Shown: positions 50,955 through 60,716, counted from the first letter of the stretch. The stretch is DNA of 64,000 bases from Actinoallomurus iriomotensis (GCF_030269445.1 NZ_BSTJ01000010.1:310001-374000), one strand, 5' to 3'. The notes: generated by a model from the sequence alone, not told the origin. Numbers and translations: made by a program.

Positions 50955-50972
50955 AAGCGCGCTGAAAGCGCC
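50951..50972 (+). repeat. Two 11-bp direct repeats upstream of the rhamnogalacturonan lyase
   Basis: GTGAAAGCGCG (50951-50961) followed at once by CTGAAAGCGCC (50962-50972), nine of eleven bases matching. Could be a regulator site or chance. Confidence 0.3.
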
Positions 50973-51014
50973 TTGGTCGCGCTCTTCCACCGGGTTAGTC
51001 TCCGTCGATTGAGA

Positions 51015-51030
51015 GGGAAAACGCTTTCCC
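51015..51030. promoter_or_regulatory. LacI-type palindrome before rhamnogalacturonan lyase
   Basis: GGGAAAACGCTTTCCC: arms GGGAAA and TTTCCC around ACGC, which contains the central CG typical of LacI-family operators. Twenty-five bases before the start codon. A similar site precedes the pectate lyase (57800-57815). Confidence 0.6.
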
Positions 51031-51054
51031 GTCATCTCCCCGAAGGAGAAGCCG

Positions 51055-52950
51055 ATGGAACACCCACGCGGCGCCGGTGGATTACGCGGCGTCGGCAAGA
51101 GAGGGAGGAACGCAGCACTCGCGATCGCCGTGGCCGCCGGGACGGTGCTCGCCGGGGCGGCGCAACTGCCCCGGCACGACGCGGCGGCGGCGACCGCACG
51201 GCAGGTGGAGAAGCTCGACCGCGGCCTCGTCAGCGTGCGGTCCGGCAGCGGCAACTTCGTCAGCTGGCGGCTGCTCGGCACCGACTCGTCGAGTGTGGCG
51301 TTCAACCTCTACCGCGGGTCGACGAAGGTGAACTCCAGCCCGATCACGAACTCGACGAACTACTACGACGGCGGAGCGGCGGCCGGCGCGGCCTACACCG
51401 TGCGTCCCGTGGTGAACGGCGCCGAGCAGGCGGCGTCGGAGCCGGCCCTGCGGTTCACCAACGGCCATCTGGACGTGCCGATCAGCCCGCCGTCCGGCGG
51501 CGCGACGCCGGACGGCGTCTCGTACACCTACAGCGCCAACGACGCGAGCGTCGGCGACCTCGACGGCGACGGGCAGTACGAGATCGTCCTGAAGTGGGAT
51601 CCGTCGAACTCCAAGGACAACTCCCAGTCCGGCTACACCGGGGACGTGTACGTCGACGCGTACCGGCTCAACGGCACCCGGTTGTGGCGTGTCGACCTGG
51701 GCCGCAACATCCGGGCCGGCGCCCACTACACCCAGTTCCAGGTGTACGACTACGACGGCGACGGCAGGGCCGAGGTGGCCATGAAGACCGCTGACGGCAC
51801 CGTCGACGGCACCGGCAAGGTCATCGGCAGCGCCTCCGCCGACTACCGGAACTCCAGCGGGTACATCCTGTCGGGCCCGGAGTACCTCACGATGTTCAAC
51901 GGGCAGACCGGCGCGGCGATGCAGAGCGTCGACTACGTCCCGGCGCGCGGCACCGTCTCCGGCTGGGGCGACGCTTACGGCAACCGGGTCGACCGGTTCC
52001 TGGCCGCCACCGCGTACGTCGACGGGCAGCGGCCGAGCCTGATCGAGGCGCGGGGCTACTACACCCGGACCGTCATCAGCGCGTGGGACTGGCGGAACGG
52101 GACGTTCACCCGCCGCTGGACCTTCGACAGCAGCAGCTCCACCAACGGCTCGGCCTGGACCGATGAGGGCAATCACAACCTGGCCGTCGGCGACGTGGAC
52201 GGCGACGGCAGGGACGAGATCGTCTACGGTGCGATGGCCGTCGATGACAACGGTGCCGGCCTGTGGAACACCCAGATGCACCACGGCGACGCCATGGACC
52301 TCGGCGACCTCGACCCGAACCGGCCCGGGCTGGAGGAGTACAAGGTCGACGAGGACACGTCCAAGCCCGCCGGATACATGGCCGACGCCGCCACGGGTGC
52401 GATCCGGTGGCAGTACCCCACCTGCGGCTGCGACAACGGACGCGGCCGGTCGGACGACATCTGGGCGGGCAGCCCGGGAGCGGAGTCCTGGAGTTCGGCG
52501 ACGTCCGGCATCTACGACACCAGCGGCCGGCAGGCGAACTCCCGCAAGCCCTCCTCGGACAACTTCGTCATCTGGTGGGACGCCGATCCGGTGCGGGAAC
52601 TGCTCGACGACACGCACATCGACAAGTACGGCACGAGCGGGGACATCCGGCTGCTGACCGGTTCCGGAGTGGCGTCGAACAACGGCACGAAGGCCACGCC
52701 GGCGCTGTCGGGCGACATCCTGGGCGACTGGCGCGAGGAGGTCGTCTGGCGGACCTCCGACAGCAAGGCGCTGCGGATCTACACGACGACCGCGGTCACC
52801 GACCGGCGCATCGTCACGCTCATGCACGACACGCAGTACCGCACCGCGATCGCGTGGCAGAACACCGCCTACAACCAGCCACCGCATCCGAGCTTCTTCA
52901 TCGGCGACGGCATGGCCCAACCGGCGTGGCCGAACGTCTACACGCCCTGA
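51055..52950 (+). CDS. Secreted rhamnogalacturonan lyase, PL11 family
   Basis: A 631-residue exported enzyme. The signal (RNAALAIAVAAGTVLAGAAQ) is cut near DAAAATA. A fibronectin-like N-terminal part (LLGTDSSSVAFNLYRGSTKV) precedes an eight-bladed propeller with calcium-binding DLDGDGQYEIVLKWD, DYDGDGRAEVAMKTADG and DVDGDGRDEIVYG loops. ILGDWREEVVWRT near the end is characteristic of family 11. It cleaves the rhamnose-galacturonate backbone of pectin outside the cell. ATG 51055 follows GAAGGAG. A LacI-type site lies just upstream and a strong terminator follows. It supplies oligosaccharide that the 35-38 kb importer could take up. Confidence 0.94.
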   Translation: MEHPRGAGGLRGVGKRGRNAALAIAVAAGTVLAGAAQLPRHDAAAATARQVEKLDRGLVSVRSGSGNFVSWRLLGTDSSSVAFNLYRGSTKVNSSPITNSTNYYDGGAAAGAAYTVRPVVNGAEQAASEPALRFTNGHLDVPISPPSGGATPDGVSYTYSANDASVGDLDGDGQYEIVLKWDPSNSKDNSQSGYTGDVYVDAYRLNGTRLWRVDLGRNIRAGAHYTQFQVYDYDGDGRAEVAMKTADGTVDGTGKVIGSASADYRNSSGYILSGPEYLTMFNGQTGAAMQSVDYVPARGTVSGWGDAYGNRVDRFLAATAYVDGQRPSLIEARGYYTRTVISAWDWRNGTFTRRWTFDSSSSTNGSAWTDEGNHNLAVGDVDGDGRDEIVYGAMAVDDNGAGLWNTQMHHGDAMDLGDLDPNRPGLEEYKVDEDTSKPAGYMADAATGAIRWQYPTCGCDNGRGRSDDIWAGSPGAESWSSATSGIYDTSGRQANSRKPSSDNFVIWWDADPVRELLDDTHIDKYGTSGDIRLLTGSGVASNNGTKATPALSGDILGDWREEVVWRTSDSKALRIYTTTAVTDRRIVTLMHDTQYRTAIAWQNTAYNQPPHPSFFIGDGMAQPAWPNVYTP

Positions 52951-52965
52951 CCTGGAAAACGCCGC

Positions 52966-52999
52966 AACGGCCGTGGCGGGACGTCGCGCCACGGCCGTT
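52966..52999 (+). terminator. Strong stem-loop terminator after rhamnogalacturonan lyase
   Basis: Perfect 13-bp stem: AACGGCCGTGGCG at 52966-52978 pairs with 52987-52999 around an 8-base loop, 16 bases past the stop. No U-tract, as is usual in high-GC actinomycetes. Confidence 0.8.
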
Positions 53000-53090
53000 C
53001 GAGGACGGCTTGACGTATCGAGCACCATCGGCCACCCGAATGTGATCGAATCGGGGCGGACATGGCGGGCCGGGCGAAAGGTGAACGCGG

Positions 53091-55448
53091 ATGGCGGATC
53101 CTCTGCGGCCGGGAGATCCTCAGCGTCTGGGGGAGTACGAGCTCACCGGCCGGCTGGGCGAGGGCGGCCAGGGCGTCGTGTTCCTGGGACGCGCGCCCGA
53201 CGGCGCGCAGGTCGCGGTCAAGCTGCTGCGCGTCGGGCAGGGCGGTGACGAGGCGGCCCGCCGCCGGTTCGTACGCGAGCTGGCGACGGCCGAACGGGTC
53301 GCCGGATTCTGCACCGCGCGGGTCCTCGACGCGGACGCCGAAGGCGACACGCCGTACATCGTCAGCGAGTACGTCGACGGCCCGTCGCTGCAGGATCTCG
53401 TGCGCGACCAGGGACCGCGGACCGGCGATGACCTGATGCGGCTCGCGATCGCCACGGCCACGGCGCTGGCCGCGATCCACGAGGCCAAGATCGTGCATCG
53501 CGACTTCAAGCCGCCCAACGTGCTGATGAGCCCGGACGGGCCCCGGGTCATCGACTTCGGCATCGCGCGCGCTCTCGACGCCCCGGGGACGCTGACCAGC
53601 CAGGTTGTCGGCACCCCGGCGTACATGGCGCCCGAGCAGGTCGCGGGCGCGCCGCTCGGGCCGGCCGCCGACATGTTCGCCTGGGGGACCACGATCCTGT
53701 TCGCCGCAACCGGGCGGTCGGCGTTCGGCTCGGACTCCATTCCGGCGGTGCTGCACCGGGTGCTGCACGTCGACGCGGACGTGAGCATGCTGCCGCAGCC
53801 CCTGGCAGCCCTTGTGAACGCCTGCCTGAACAAGGACCCGGCCCGCCGCCCGGCGGCGACCGACGTACTGCTGAGCCTGCTCGGCCGGGCGGTCCCGGGA
53901 CAGGCCGCCGCCACGACGGAGATGTCCCCGATCCTCGCCGCGGGAGCCTCGGCCGTCACCGCCGAGCACCTGCCCTCGATCCAGCCGCCGCCCGTACCGC
54001 CGCCCGTGTGGGGTCCGACCGTCCCGTCCGGGGCGCCGGGTCCGGCGTTCGCGCCCTGGGCGGCCCCGGCGTCCTCGCCGCGGCGCGGGTTGCCCGGCGT
54101 CCCGGCCGTCGCCCTGCTGGCGGTCGCACTCGCGACGTTCACCGTCATGCTCGGCCAGGCCATGCTGTCGGTCGCCTATCCGGTCGTGTCGAGGGATCTC
54201 GGTCTCAGCGTCCACTCCCTGACCTCGATCGGCGACTTCTACCGGTTCGCCCTCGTGGCGGCGATAGTGCCGGCCGGCCGGATCGCCGACGCCGTCGGCC
54301 GCAAGAAGATCTTCATCGCCGGCCTGGCCGCGTACACGGTCGCGACACTGCCGATGGCGTTCGCGAGCGGCTCGGGAATGTTCCTGGCCTTCCGGCTCTT
54401 CCAGGGGCTCGCGGCGGGTCTGGTGCTCGCGGCGGGGGTCGCACTGATCCGTGACATGTTCCCCGGCCGTCAGGGTGTGTTCGCCCTCGGGGTGTGGGCG
54501 GCGGCCGTCGTCGTGCCCATGGCCGACGGCGGGTTCGTCGGCGGCCTGTTCGTGGAGTACCTGAGCTGGCGTCTCATCTTCCTGGTGCTGCTGTTGCCGC
54601 TGGTGGTCGCCGGGGGGCTGGGCCTCGTCGGTGTGCGTGACTCCCAGGCGAGGGGGTCGGCGAACGGCGCCCTCGGCGTGGTGCTGCTCTCCCTCATCGT
54701 GCCGTTGCTGACCTACGGCCTCCCACACCAGAACACCGGATGGCTTCAGGTCAGGACCATCCTGCCCCTGTCGCTCGCCGTCGTCATCGCGGTGGTCGCC
54801 GTGATCGTGGCGTTCGCCGTACGGCCGTCGCCGCTGCCCCTACGGGCGACCGGCGGGACCGCGGTGTTCGCCCTGGGTCTGTGCCCCGCCTTCGTGGCCA
54901 TGACGTTCCTGAGCTTCCGCCTGCAGGCGTACTGGGGATACAGCCCGATCGGCACCGGTGTGCGGCTGGCGCCACTCGCCGTGACGGCACTCGGGTGCGC
55001 GCTGGCCGGAGGCGCCCTGGCCGGGCGGCTCGGCCCCGGCCCGGTGCTGGCCGCCGGATGCGCGGTCTCCGGGGTGACCGCGCTCGTCGGGTACCCGGTC
55101 GCGACGAGCGGCACCTCCCTGCTGCTTCTTCCGGTGGCGGCGCTGCTCGGCGTCGGCCTGGGCGCGACGGTGGCCGGTGCGGCCACGGCCCTCGTCGGTG
55201 AGCCGCCGGACGGGCTGGCGGGGTTCGGCGGCGGCCTGCTCCAGGCCGGATTGGTGCTCGGCAGCGCCCTGTCGGTGCCCTTCTTCCATCCGCTCTCCAT
55301 GACACCGCTGATCGTGGCCGGGATCATCGGAGTCGCCGCGGCCGGAGCGGCCCTGCTGCTGAGGAGCCGCCCGCCCGAGCAGGCCGGCCCGCCGCCCGCG
55401 TACGCGAGCCCGCCGATGGCGCCGCCGGCGCCGGCTCCCTGGCAGTGA
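53091..55448 (+). CDS. Ser/Thr protein kinase fused to a complete MFS transporter
   Basis: A single 785-residue frame. Residues 15-265 are a PknB-type kinase: GEGGQGVVFLG loop, Lys44 in VAVKLL, HRDFKPPN with Asp138, DFG at 155-157, APEQ. A Pro/Ala-rich linker (270-337) follows. From about residue 338 to 765 come roughly fourteen hydrophobic helices with DHA2/EmrB-like motifs: motif A GRIADAVGRKKIF, and GGFVGGLFVEYLSWRLIFLV. The tail is proline-rich. The usual actinobacterial kinase has one helix and a sensor; here the membrane part is a putative drug/metabolite antiporter, so the kinase may phosphorylate or gate its own transporter, or the transporter may act as a receptor. ATG 53091. It lies between two pectin lyases. 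Confidence 0.9.
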   Translation: MADPLRPGDPQRLGEYELTGRLGEGGQGVVFLGRAPDGAQVAVKLLRVGQGGDEAARRRFVRELATAERVAGFCTARVLDADAEGDTPYIVSEYVDGPSLQDLVRDQGPRTGDDLMRLAIATATALAAIHEAKIVHRDFKPPNVLMSPDGPRVIDFGIARALDAPGTLTSQVVGTPAYMAPEQVAGAPLGPAADMFAWGTTILFAATGRSAFGSDSIPAVLHRVLHVDADVSMLPQPLAALVNACLNKDPARRPAATDVLLSLLGRAVPGQAAATTEMSPILAAGASAVTAEHLPSIQPPPVPPPVWGPTVPSGAPGPAFAPWAAPASSPRRGLPGVPAVALLAVALATFTVMLGQAMLSVAYPVVSRDLGLSVHSLTSIGDFYRFALVAAIVPAGRIADAVGRKKIFIAGLAAYTVATLPMAFASGSGMFLAFRLFQGLAAGLVLAAGVALIRDMFPGRQGVFALGVWAAAVVVPMADGGFVGGLFVEYLSWRLIFLVLLLPLVVAGGLGLVGVRDSQARGSANGALGVVLLSLIVPLLTYGLPHQNTGWLQVRTILPLSLAVVIAVVAVIVAFAVRPSPLPLRATGGTAVFALGLCPAFVAMTFLSFRLQAYWGYSPIGTGVRLAPLAVTALGCALAGGALAGRLGPGPVLAAGCAVSGVTALVGYPVATSGTSLLLLPVAALLGVGLGATVAGAATALVGEPPDGLAGFGGGLLQAGLVLGSALSVPFFHPLSMTPLIVAGIIGVAAAGAALLLRSRPPEQAGPPPAYASPPMAPPAPAPWQ

Positions 55449-55512
55449 CCACCGTGCACCTCGCCCCCGCCACGTCGCCGTCGGCCGCCGCTGTCGGTAT
55501 CGTGCCCGGACT

Positions 55513-56721
<1,209 letters not shown>

Positions 56722-56730
56722 CGTCACGAA

Positions 56731-56759
56731 CCCCGGGCGGACGCCGCGTCCACCCGGGG
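56731..56759. terminator. Bidirectional stem-loop between kinase and pectate lyase
   Basis: CCCCGGGCGGACG (56731-56743) pairs with 56747-56759 around three bases, with one mismatch that is a G-U pair in the minus-strand RNA. Lies between converging stops at 56721 and 56776. Confidence 0.75.
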
Positions 56760-56775
56760 CTCGTCATGCGCGGGA

Positions 56776-57756
56776 TCAGATCTTGCCGACGCCCGCGCCG
56801 GCCGTGACGACCGACTTCACGGTCGAGGCCGAGTCCGCCGAGTAGGAGTACGGCACATTCGGCACCGACGAGGCGTTGCGCGACTCCGCCGTGCCGGAGC
56901 CGGTGAGGTAGTTGTCGACCAGCCGCAGGTCGCCCTCGGGCGAGTCACCGGTCTGGACGACCGTCGGGTGCTCGACCTTCTCGAAGTAGTTCTTCTCGAC
57001 GAGGACGCCCGCGTCGCAGGTGGAGGCGACGCCGTAGCCGCTGTTGCCGTTGTAGTAGTTGTTGAGCACGTGCACCGGGCTGCCGAAGCGCACGCGCGGG
57101 TTCCGCTGCACCGTGCCGTCGAACCAGTTGTGCACGTATGTCACGCGCAGGTGGCCGAGGTCCTCGGAGCCGTTGCCGTCGTCGTGGCCGAGCAGGGCGT
57201 TCTTGTTCTGGTCGTGGTAGTGGTTCCACGACACGGTCACGTAGTCCGAGGCGCGCTTGATGTCGGTCGCGCCGTCGTAGGCGTTGGACAGATCGTTGTG
57301 GTCGATCCACACGTGCGTGGAGTACTGGACGTTGATCGCGTCGTCGGCGGATCCGGTGAACGTCAGATTGCGGATGACGACGTTGTTCGCCTGGTTGACG
57401 TTCAGCCCGTACCCGGTGATCCGGCCGGCCATGCCCACCCCGATGATCGTCTTGTTCGAGGTGACCTTCGTCATCGACGAGAGCGAGATCGTGCTGTTCA
57501 CCTTGATGACGTACGAGCCGCTGCGGCTCGCGTAGTCGGCGAGCTGGGACGCGCTGGTGACGGTCACCGTCGTGCCGCCGGTGCCGCCGGTCGTGCCGCC
57601 GCTCTGGCTCGCCCAGCCGACCGGGCTGGACTCGGCGAGAGGTAACGGGGCCACCGCCGCGGTCGTGGCGGCCGCCGCGGAACCGGCCAGGGCGCTGACG
57701 CCGAGGGCGAGGGCCACGACGGCGCCGAGCGGACGGAGCCGGTTGTGGTTTCCCAT
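56776..57756 (-). CDS. Secreted pectate lyase, PL1 family
   Basis: A 326-residue exported beta-helix lyase. The signal peptide spans the first 30 residues (ALALGVSALAGSAAAA). Then TVTVTSASQLADYASRSGSY, NKTIIGVGMAGRITGYGLNV, VWIDHNDLSNAYDGATDIKR and YHDQNKNALLGHDDG follow; RVTYVHNWFDGTVQRNPRVR gives the catalytic arginine region and calcium ligands. It cleaves polygalacturonate by beta-elimination. ATG 57756 (or 57759) follows AGGAGG. A palindrome like that before the rhamnogalacturonan lyase lies 44 bases upstream, so the two lyases may share a repressor. Confidence 0.93.
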   Translation of the reverse strand: MGNHNRLRPLGAVVALALGVSALAGSAAAATTAAVAPLPLAESSPVGWASQSGGTTGGTGGTTVTVTSASQLADYASRSGSYVIKVNSTISLSSMTKVTSNKTIIGVGMAGRITGYGLNVNQANNVVIRNLTFTGSADDAINVQYSTHVWIDHNDLSNAYDGATDIKRASDYVTVSWNHYHDQNKNALLGHDDGNGSEDLGHLRVTYVHNWFDGTVQRNPRVRFGSPVHVLNNYYNGNSGYGVASTCDAGVLVEKNYFEKVEHPTVVQTGDSPEGDLRLVDNYLTGSGTAESRNASSVPNVPYSYSADSASTVKSVVTAGAGVGKI

Positions 57757-57799
57757 CATGATCCTCCTCAGGACGGTCGGTGATGATGGAACCGGTCGC

Positions 57800-57815
57800 G
57801 GGAAAAGCTTTTCCA
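57800..57815. promoter_or_regulatory. LacI-type palindrome before pectate lyase
   Basis: GGGAAAAGCTTTTCCA; the 14-bp core GGAAAAGCTTTTCC is perfectly palindromic. Matches the arms and spacing of 51015-51030. Confidence 0.55.
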
Positions 57816-57948
57816 ACGGCGCCCATCGTGCGCTTCCGGACATGGGCCGTCAACGATCCGTCAAGGAGGACGTCGAGGCCGTCCTCCCCGGTGAACGCTT
57901 CCTCCAGGTCAGAGGCACCGAGTCCGCAGGTCACGCCACTCGCGGGGC

Positions 57949-57964
57949 CATGAAAGCTTTCATG
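57949..57964. repeat. Perfect 16-bp palindrome at the sigma-factor stop
   Basis: CATGAAAGCTTTCATG covers the stop codon of the sigma gene (57960-57962 on the minus strand). It resembles a LacI-family site in its GAAAGCTTTC core and lies about 190 bases upstream of the pectate lyase start, so it may be a second operator. Confidence 0.4.
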
Positions 57965-59159
57965 ACCCGAGACCGGCGCGCTGCCGGAGCAGGGCCTGTT
58001 CGGCCGGGTTGGCGGTCAGCTCCAGAGCGCGGCGGTCGGCGGCGCGGGCCTCACCGGGACGGCCGAGCCGTCGCAGGAGTTCGGCGCGGGTCGCGTGGTA
58101 GAGGTGGTAGTCGCGCAGTTCGCCGGCGAGGGCGTCCAGCTCGGCCAGGGCCTCCCGCGGCCCGGTGGCGTAGCGCACGGCGATGGCCCGGTGCAGGCGC
58201 GTGACCGGCGACGGCGCCAGGTGCAGCAGCATGTCGTACAGCAGCAAGATCTGTTCCCAGTCGGTGTCCTGCCAGCGCTCGGCCTCGGCGTGACAGGCGA
58301 CGATCGCGGCCTGCAGCTGATAGGGGCCGGGGCGCCGCCGCCGTGCGGCGCCGGTCAGCAGCCGCGTCGCGTCCGCGATCGCCTCCCGGTCCCACCGCGA
58401 CCGGTCCTGGTCCTCCAGCAGCACCAGCCCGCCGGCGGGATCGAAGCGGCCTCCCGCGCGGGCGCGGTGCAGCCGGATCAACGTGAGCAGCCCGGCGACC
58501 TCCGGCTCGTTCGGCATCAGCCCGTGCAGCAGGCCGGCCAGCCATTCGGCGTCCTCGGTCAGGTCGCGTGACCGCGCCGTCCCGGCGGTGGACAGGTAGC
58601 CCTCGTTGAACAGCAGGTAGATCACCGTGAGGACCTCGGTCAGGCGCGCGGCGAGCTGGTCGTCGCCGGGAATCCGGTACGGGATCCCGGCGTCGGTGAT
58701 CTTCCGTTTGGCCCGGCTGATCCGCCGGGCGACGGTGGCCTCACTGGTGAGGAACGCGCGGGCGATCTGCGCGGTGGTCAGGCCGCACACCACCCGCAGG
58801 GTGAGCGCGATCCGCGCCGACCGGGGCAGCGCCGGGTGGCAGCAGGTGAAGATCAGCCGTAGCCGCTCGTCCGGGCCGGGCTGGACCGGCCACCGCACCT
58901 GCGCCAGCTTGGTCCGGTAATTGGCCTCGCGCCGCAGCGCGTCCAGGCCGCGGCGCCGGGCCACGGTGAACAGCCACGCATCCGGCCGTTCCGGGATTCC
59001 CTCCGCCGGCCAGTGCCGCAGCGCCGCCAGCACGGCGTCCTGGACCAGGTCCTCGGCGGTGGCGAAGTCGCCGCCGGTGACGTGCATCAGCGAGGCCGCC
59101 AGCCGGCCCGCGTGCTGCCGGATCACGCGGGCCAGCCGATCGTGCGAGGCGTCGGTCAC
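57960..59159 (-). CDS. ECF sigma factor with C-terminal helical extension (ECF42-type)
   Basis: A 399-residue regulator. Region 2 (GGDFATAEDLVQDAVLAALRHW, PDAWLFTVARRRGLDALRRE) and region 4 (RVVCGLTTAQIARAFLTSEA) form the sigma part. A 200-residue extension with paired helices (LLLYDMLLHLAPSPV, YATGPREALAELDALAGELR) is the signature of ECF42 proteins, which have no anti-sigma factor and are paired with DGPF/YCII proteins. Such a partner gene lies four bases upstream. The extension is needed for activity in the studied example. Confidence 0.92.
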   Translation of the reverse strand: MTDASHDRLARVIRQHAGRLAASLMHVTGGDFATAEDLVQDAVLAALRHWPAEGIPERPDAWLFTVARRRGLDALRREANYRTKLAQVRWPVQPGPDERLRLIFTCCHPALPRSARIALTLRVVCGLTTAQIARAFLTSEATVARRISRAKRKITDAGIPYRIPGDDQLAARLTEVLTVIYLLFNEGYLSTAGTARSRDLTEDAEWLAGLLHGLMPNEPEVAGLLTLIRLHRARAGGRFDPAGGLVLLEDQDRSRWDREAIADATRLLTGAARRRRPGPYQLQAAIVACHAEAERWQDTDWEQILLLYDMLLHLAPSPVTRLHRAIAVRYATGPREALAELDALAGELRDYHLYHATRAELLRRLGRPGEARAADRRALELTANPAEQALLRQRAGLGS

Positions 59160-59163
59160 CGGC

Positions 59164-59505
59164 TCAGGACTCCAGCGGACGGATCTCGACGACGGGGCAG
59201 GCCGGCCAGGTCGCTACCATGCGCAGCGCCTCGTCCAGATCGGCGACCTCGATCTCGGTGTAACCGCTGACCGCCTCTTTGCCCTCCACGAACGGCCCGT
59301 CGACGATGACCGGCTCGCCGCGGTCGAGCCGCACCGTCGTCGCCGTCTCCGCCGGCCGCAGCTTGGCGCCACCCCGGATCTTGTCCGCGTGCTCCGCGAA
59401 CCACTCATCCACCCGCTCGTACGCCCGCTCACGCTCGGCCGGGCCCAGCGCGTCCAGGTCGGCGGCGAACTCCTCGGTCTCCACGAACAACAGCACGTAC
59501 TTCAT
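59164..59505 (-). CDS. YCII/DGPF-domain protein, ECF42 partner
   Basis: A 113-residue YCII-fold protein starting MKYVLLFVETEEF, with the family DGPFVEGKE motif and a C-terminal VVEIRPLES. DGPF proteins are encoded next to ECF42 sigma genes and are their main target; their chemistry is unknown. ATG 59505 lies after GGGGAAG, and the sigma gene starts four bases past its stop. A candidate ECF42-type promoter precedes it (59557-59584). Confidence 0.92.
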   Translation of the reverse strand: MKYVLLFVETEEFAADLDALGPAERERAYERVDEWFAEHADKIRGGAKLRPAETATTVRLDRGEPVIVDGPFVEGKEAVSGYTEIEVADLDEALRMVATWPACPVVEIRPLES

Positions 59506-59556
59506 CTCTCGCTTCCCCTGCCTCTTTCGCCGGCCGGTATCGCCCTTCACCGGTAA

Positions 59557-59584
59557 GACGATCAGGGGACCGGCGGATGAGACA
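59557..59584 (-). promoter_or_regulatory. Candidate ECF42-type promoter, DGPF side
   Basis: Minus strand TGTCTC (59579-59584) and CGTC (59557-59560) with an 18-base spacer. Close to the published ECF42 pattern (TGTCGA-type -35 and a CGTC/CGA-type -10). Confidence 0.45.
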
Positions 59585-59611
59585 ACCGCCGCGAGAATTT
59601 CTCGCGTCACC

Positions 59612-59639
59612 TGTCCTGTTCGGCGTCCCGCCGATCGTC
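59612..59639 (+). promoter_or_regulatory. Candidate ECF42-type promoter, AhpD-like side
   Basis: TGTCCT (59612-59617), 18 bases, CGTC (59636-59639). Mirror of the divergent site at 59557-59584, about 40 bases before GTG 59680. Confidence 0.4.
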
Positions 59640-59679
59640 AGGTAGATGAGGACCGAGCCGGGAGAAGACGGAGGACGCC

Positions 59680-60018
59680 GTGCCGGATGAGGACAGGAAG
59701 CGGGCAGCGCACCGAGCCCTGGTGGAGCGCGTGCTGGGCGGGGAGGGCCGGGCGTCCGCGGAGCAGCGGGCGCGTGCCTTCGCCGGCGACGGCCTCGCGC
59801 CGCCGCCGCTGGACGCGCTGATCGGCAAGGTCGCCGACCGGCCCGCGCAGGTCACCGAGGCGGACCTGGCCGCGGCGAAGGCGGCGGGCTGCACCGAGGA
59901 CCAGCTCTTCGAACTGGTGGTGTGCGCCGCGGTCGGCCGGTCCACCCGGCTGTACGAGGCCGGGCTGGCGGCCCTGGCCGAGGCGACCGGTGACGGGAGG
60001 CCCCACGGTGCGGCTTGA
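59680..60018 (+). CDS. Small protein, carboxymuconolactone decarboxylase-like
   Basis: A 112-residue helical protein. The central part (LDALIGKVADRPAQVTEADL) and the C-terminal CTEDQLFELVVCAAVGRSTR with its hydrophobic helix resemble half of the AhpD/CMD fold. The active CxxC of AhpD is not present; cysteines are spaced CT and VVC. GTG 59680 is divergent from the DGPF/sigma pair. It overlaps the next gene by 11 bases. Function uncertain, possibly peroxide or radical handling. Confidence 0.62.
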   Translation: MPDEDRKRAAHRALVERVLGGEGRASAEQRARAFAGDGLAPPPLDALIGKVADRPAQVTEADLAAAKAAGCTEDQLFELVVCAAVGRSTRLYEAGLAALAEATGDGRPHGAA

Positions 60019-60589
60019 CATCCTCGACCGCGGCTACCGCCCCGGCACCAAGCTGCTGTTCGCGCTCATCCGGCTGTTCTCCGGCCACCCGCTGCCGGAC
60101 GCCGCCAGGCTGGTCTTCTACCGGCCCGATTTCTACGGCGCCCGGGCCAAGGAGTTCACCCACGAGGCGATGCGCGGGCCGTCCGCCTGGTCGGTGGGCG
60201 ACCGGGAGCTGATGGCGGCCTACGTGTCCACGGTGAACGACTCGGCGTTCTGCGTCGGCGCGCACACCGCGACCGCGAGCCAGGCGTACCAGGACGGTCC
60301 ACGGGTCGCGGCGGTACTGGCCGACCTCGCATCGGCCCCCATCGCCGAGCCGCTACGGGCGACGCTGCGGATGCTCGGCAGGCTGACCCGGGAGGGACGG
60401 GTCGGCGCCGAGGACATGCGGGAGGTGCTGGCCGCCGGCGTCACCCCCCAGCAGGTCCAGGACGCGCTCGCGGTCTGCGCCGCCTTCAACATCACCAACC
60501 GGCTCGCCGACGCGTTCGGGTTCGCGCTGCCCGGCCCCGAGGGCTTCGCGGCCGGAGCGCGGCACCTGCTCAAGCGCGGTTACCGATAG
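60008..60589 (+). CDS. AhpD/carboxymuconolactone decarboxylase-like protein
   Basis: A 193-residue CMD-fold protein. The core SVGDRELMAAYVSTVNDSAFCVGAHTA corresponds to the AhpD active site, but the second cysteine of CxxC is missing (Cys-x-x-x-His remains), so alkylhydroperoxidase activity is doubtful. GTG 60008 follows GGGAGG by seven bases and overlaps the preceding gene, so the two make one unit, perhaps a complex. It may be an ECF42 regulon member through the promoter at 59612. Confidence 0.78.
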   Translation: MRLDILDRGYRPGTKLLFALIRLFSGHPLPDAARLVFYRPDFYGARAKEFTHEAMRGPSAWSVGDRELMAAYVSTVNDSAFCVGAHTATASQAYQDGPRVAAVLADLASAPIAEPLRATLRMLGRLTREGRVGAEDMREVLAAGVTPQQVQDALAVCAAFNITNRLADAFGFALPGPEGFAAGARHLLKRGYR

Positions 60590-60647
60590 CGCTTCTTCCG
60601 TCAAGCCATTCCGGTGAGCACTCCGAGCACCTTCTGGAGCGTAACAA

Positions 60648-60669
60648 GAGCCGTGATCAGAAGGCTCTA
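60648..60669 (+). terminator. Weak stem-loop after AhpD-like gene
   Basis: AGAGCC (60648-60653) can pair with GGCTCT (60664-60669) around ten bases, in the 127-base gap before the DnaJ-like gene. The stem is short, so termination is only a possibility. Confidence 0.3.
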
Positions 60670-60716
60670 AGATGTGGCGCGCTGGCGAACATTGAACCGC
60701 CGGGGAGAAGGGCACG

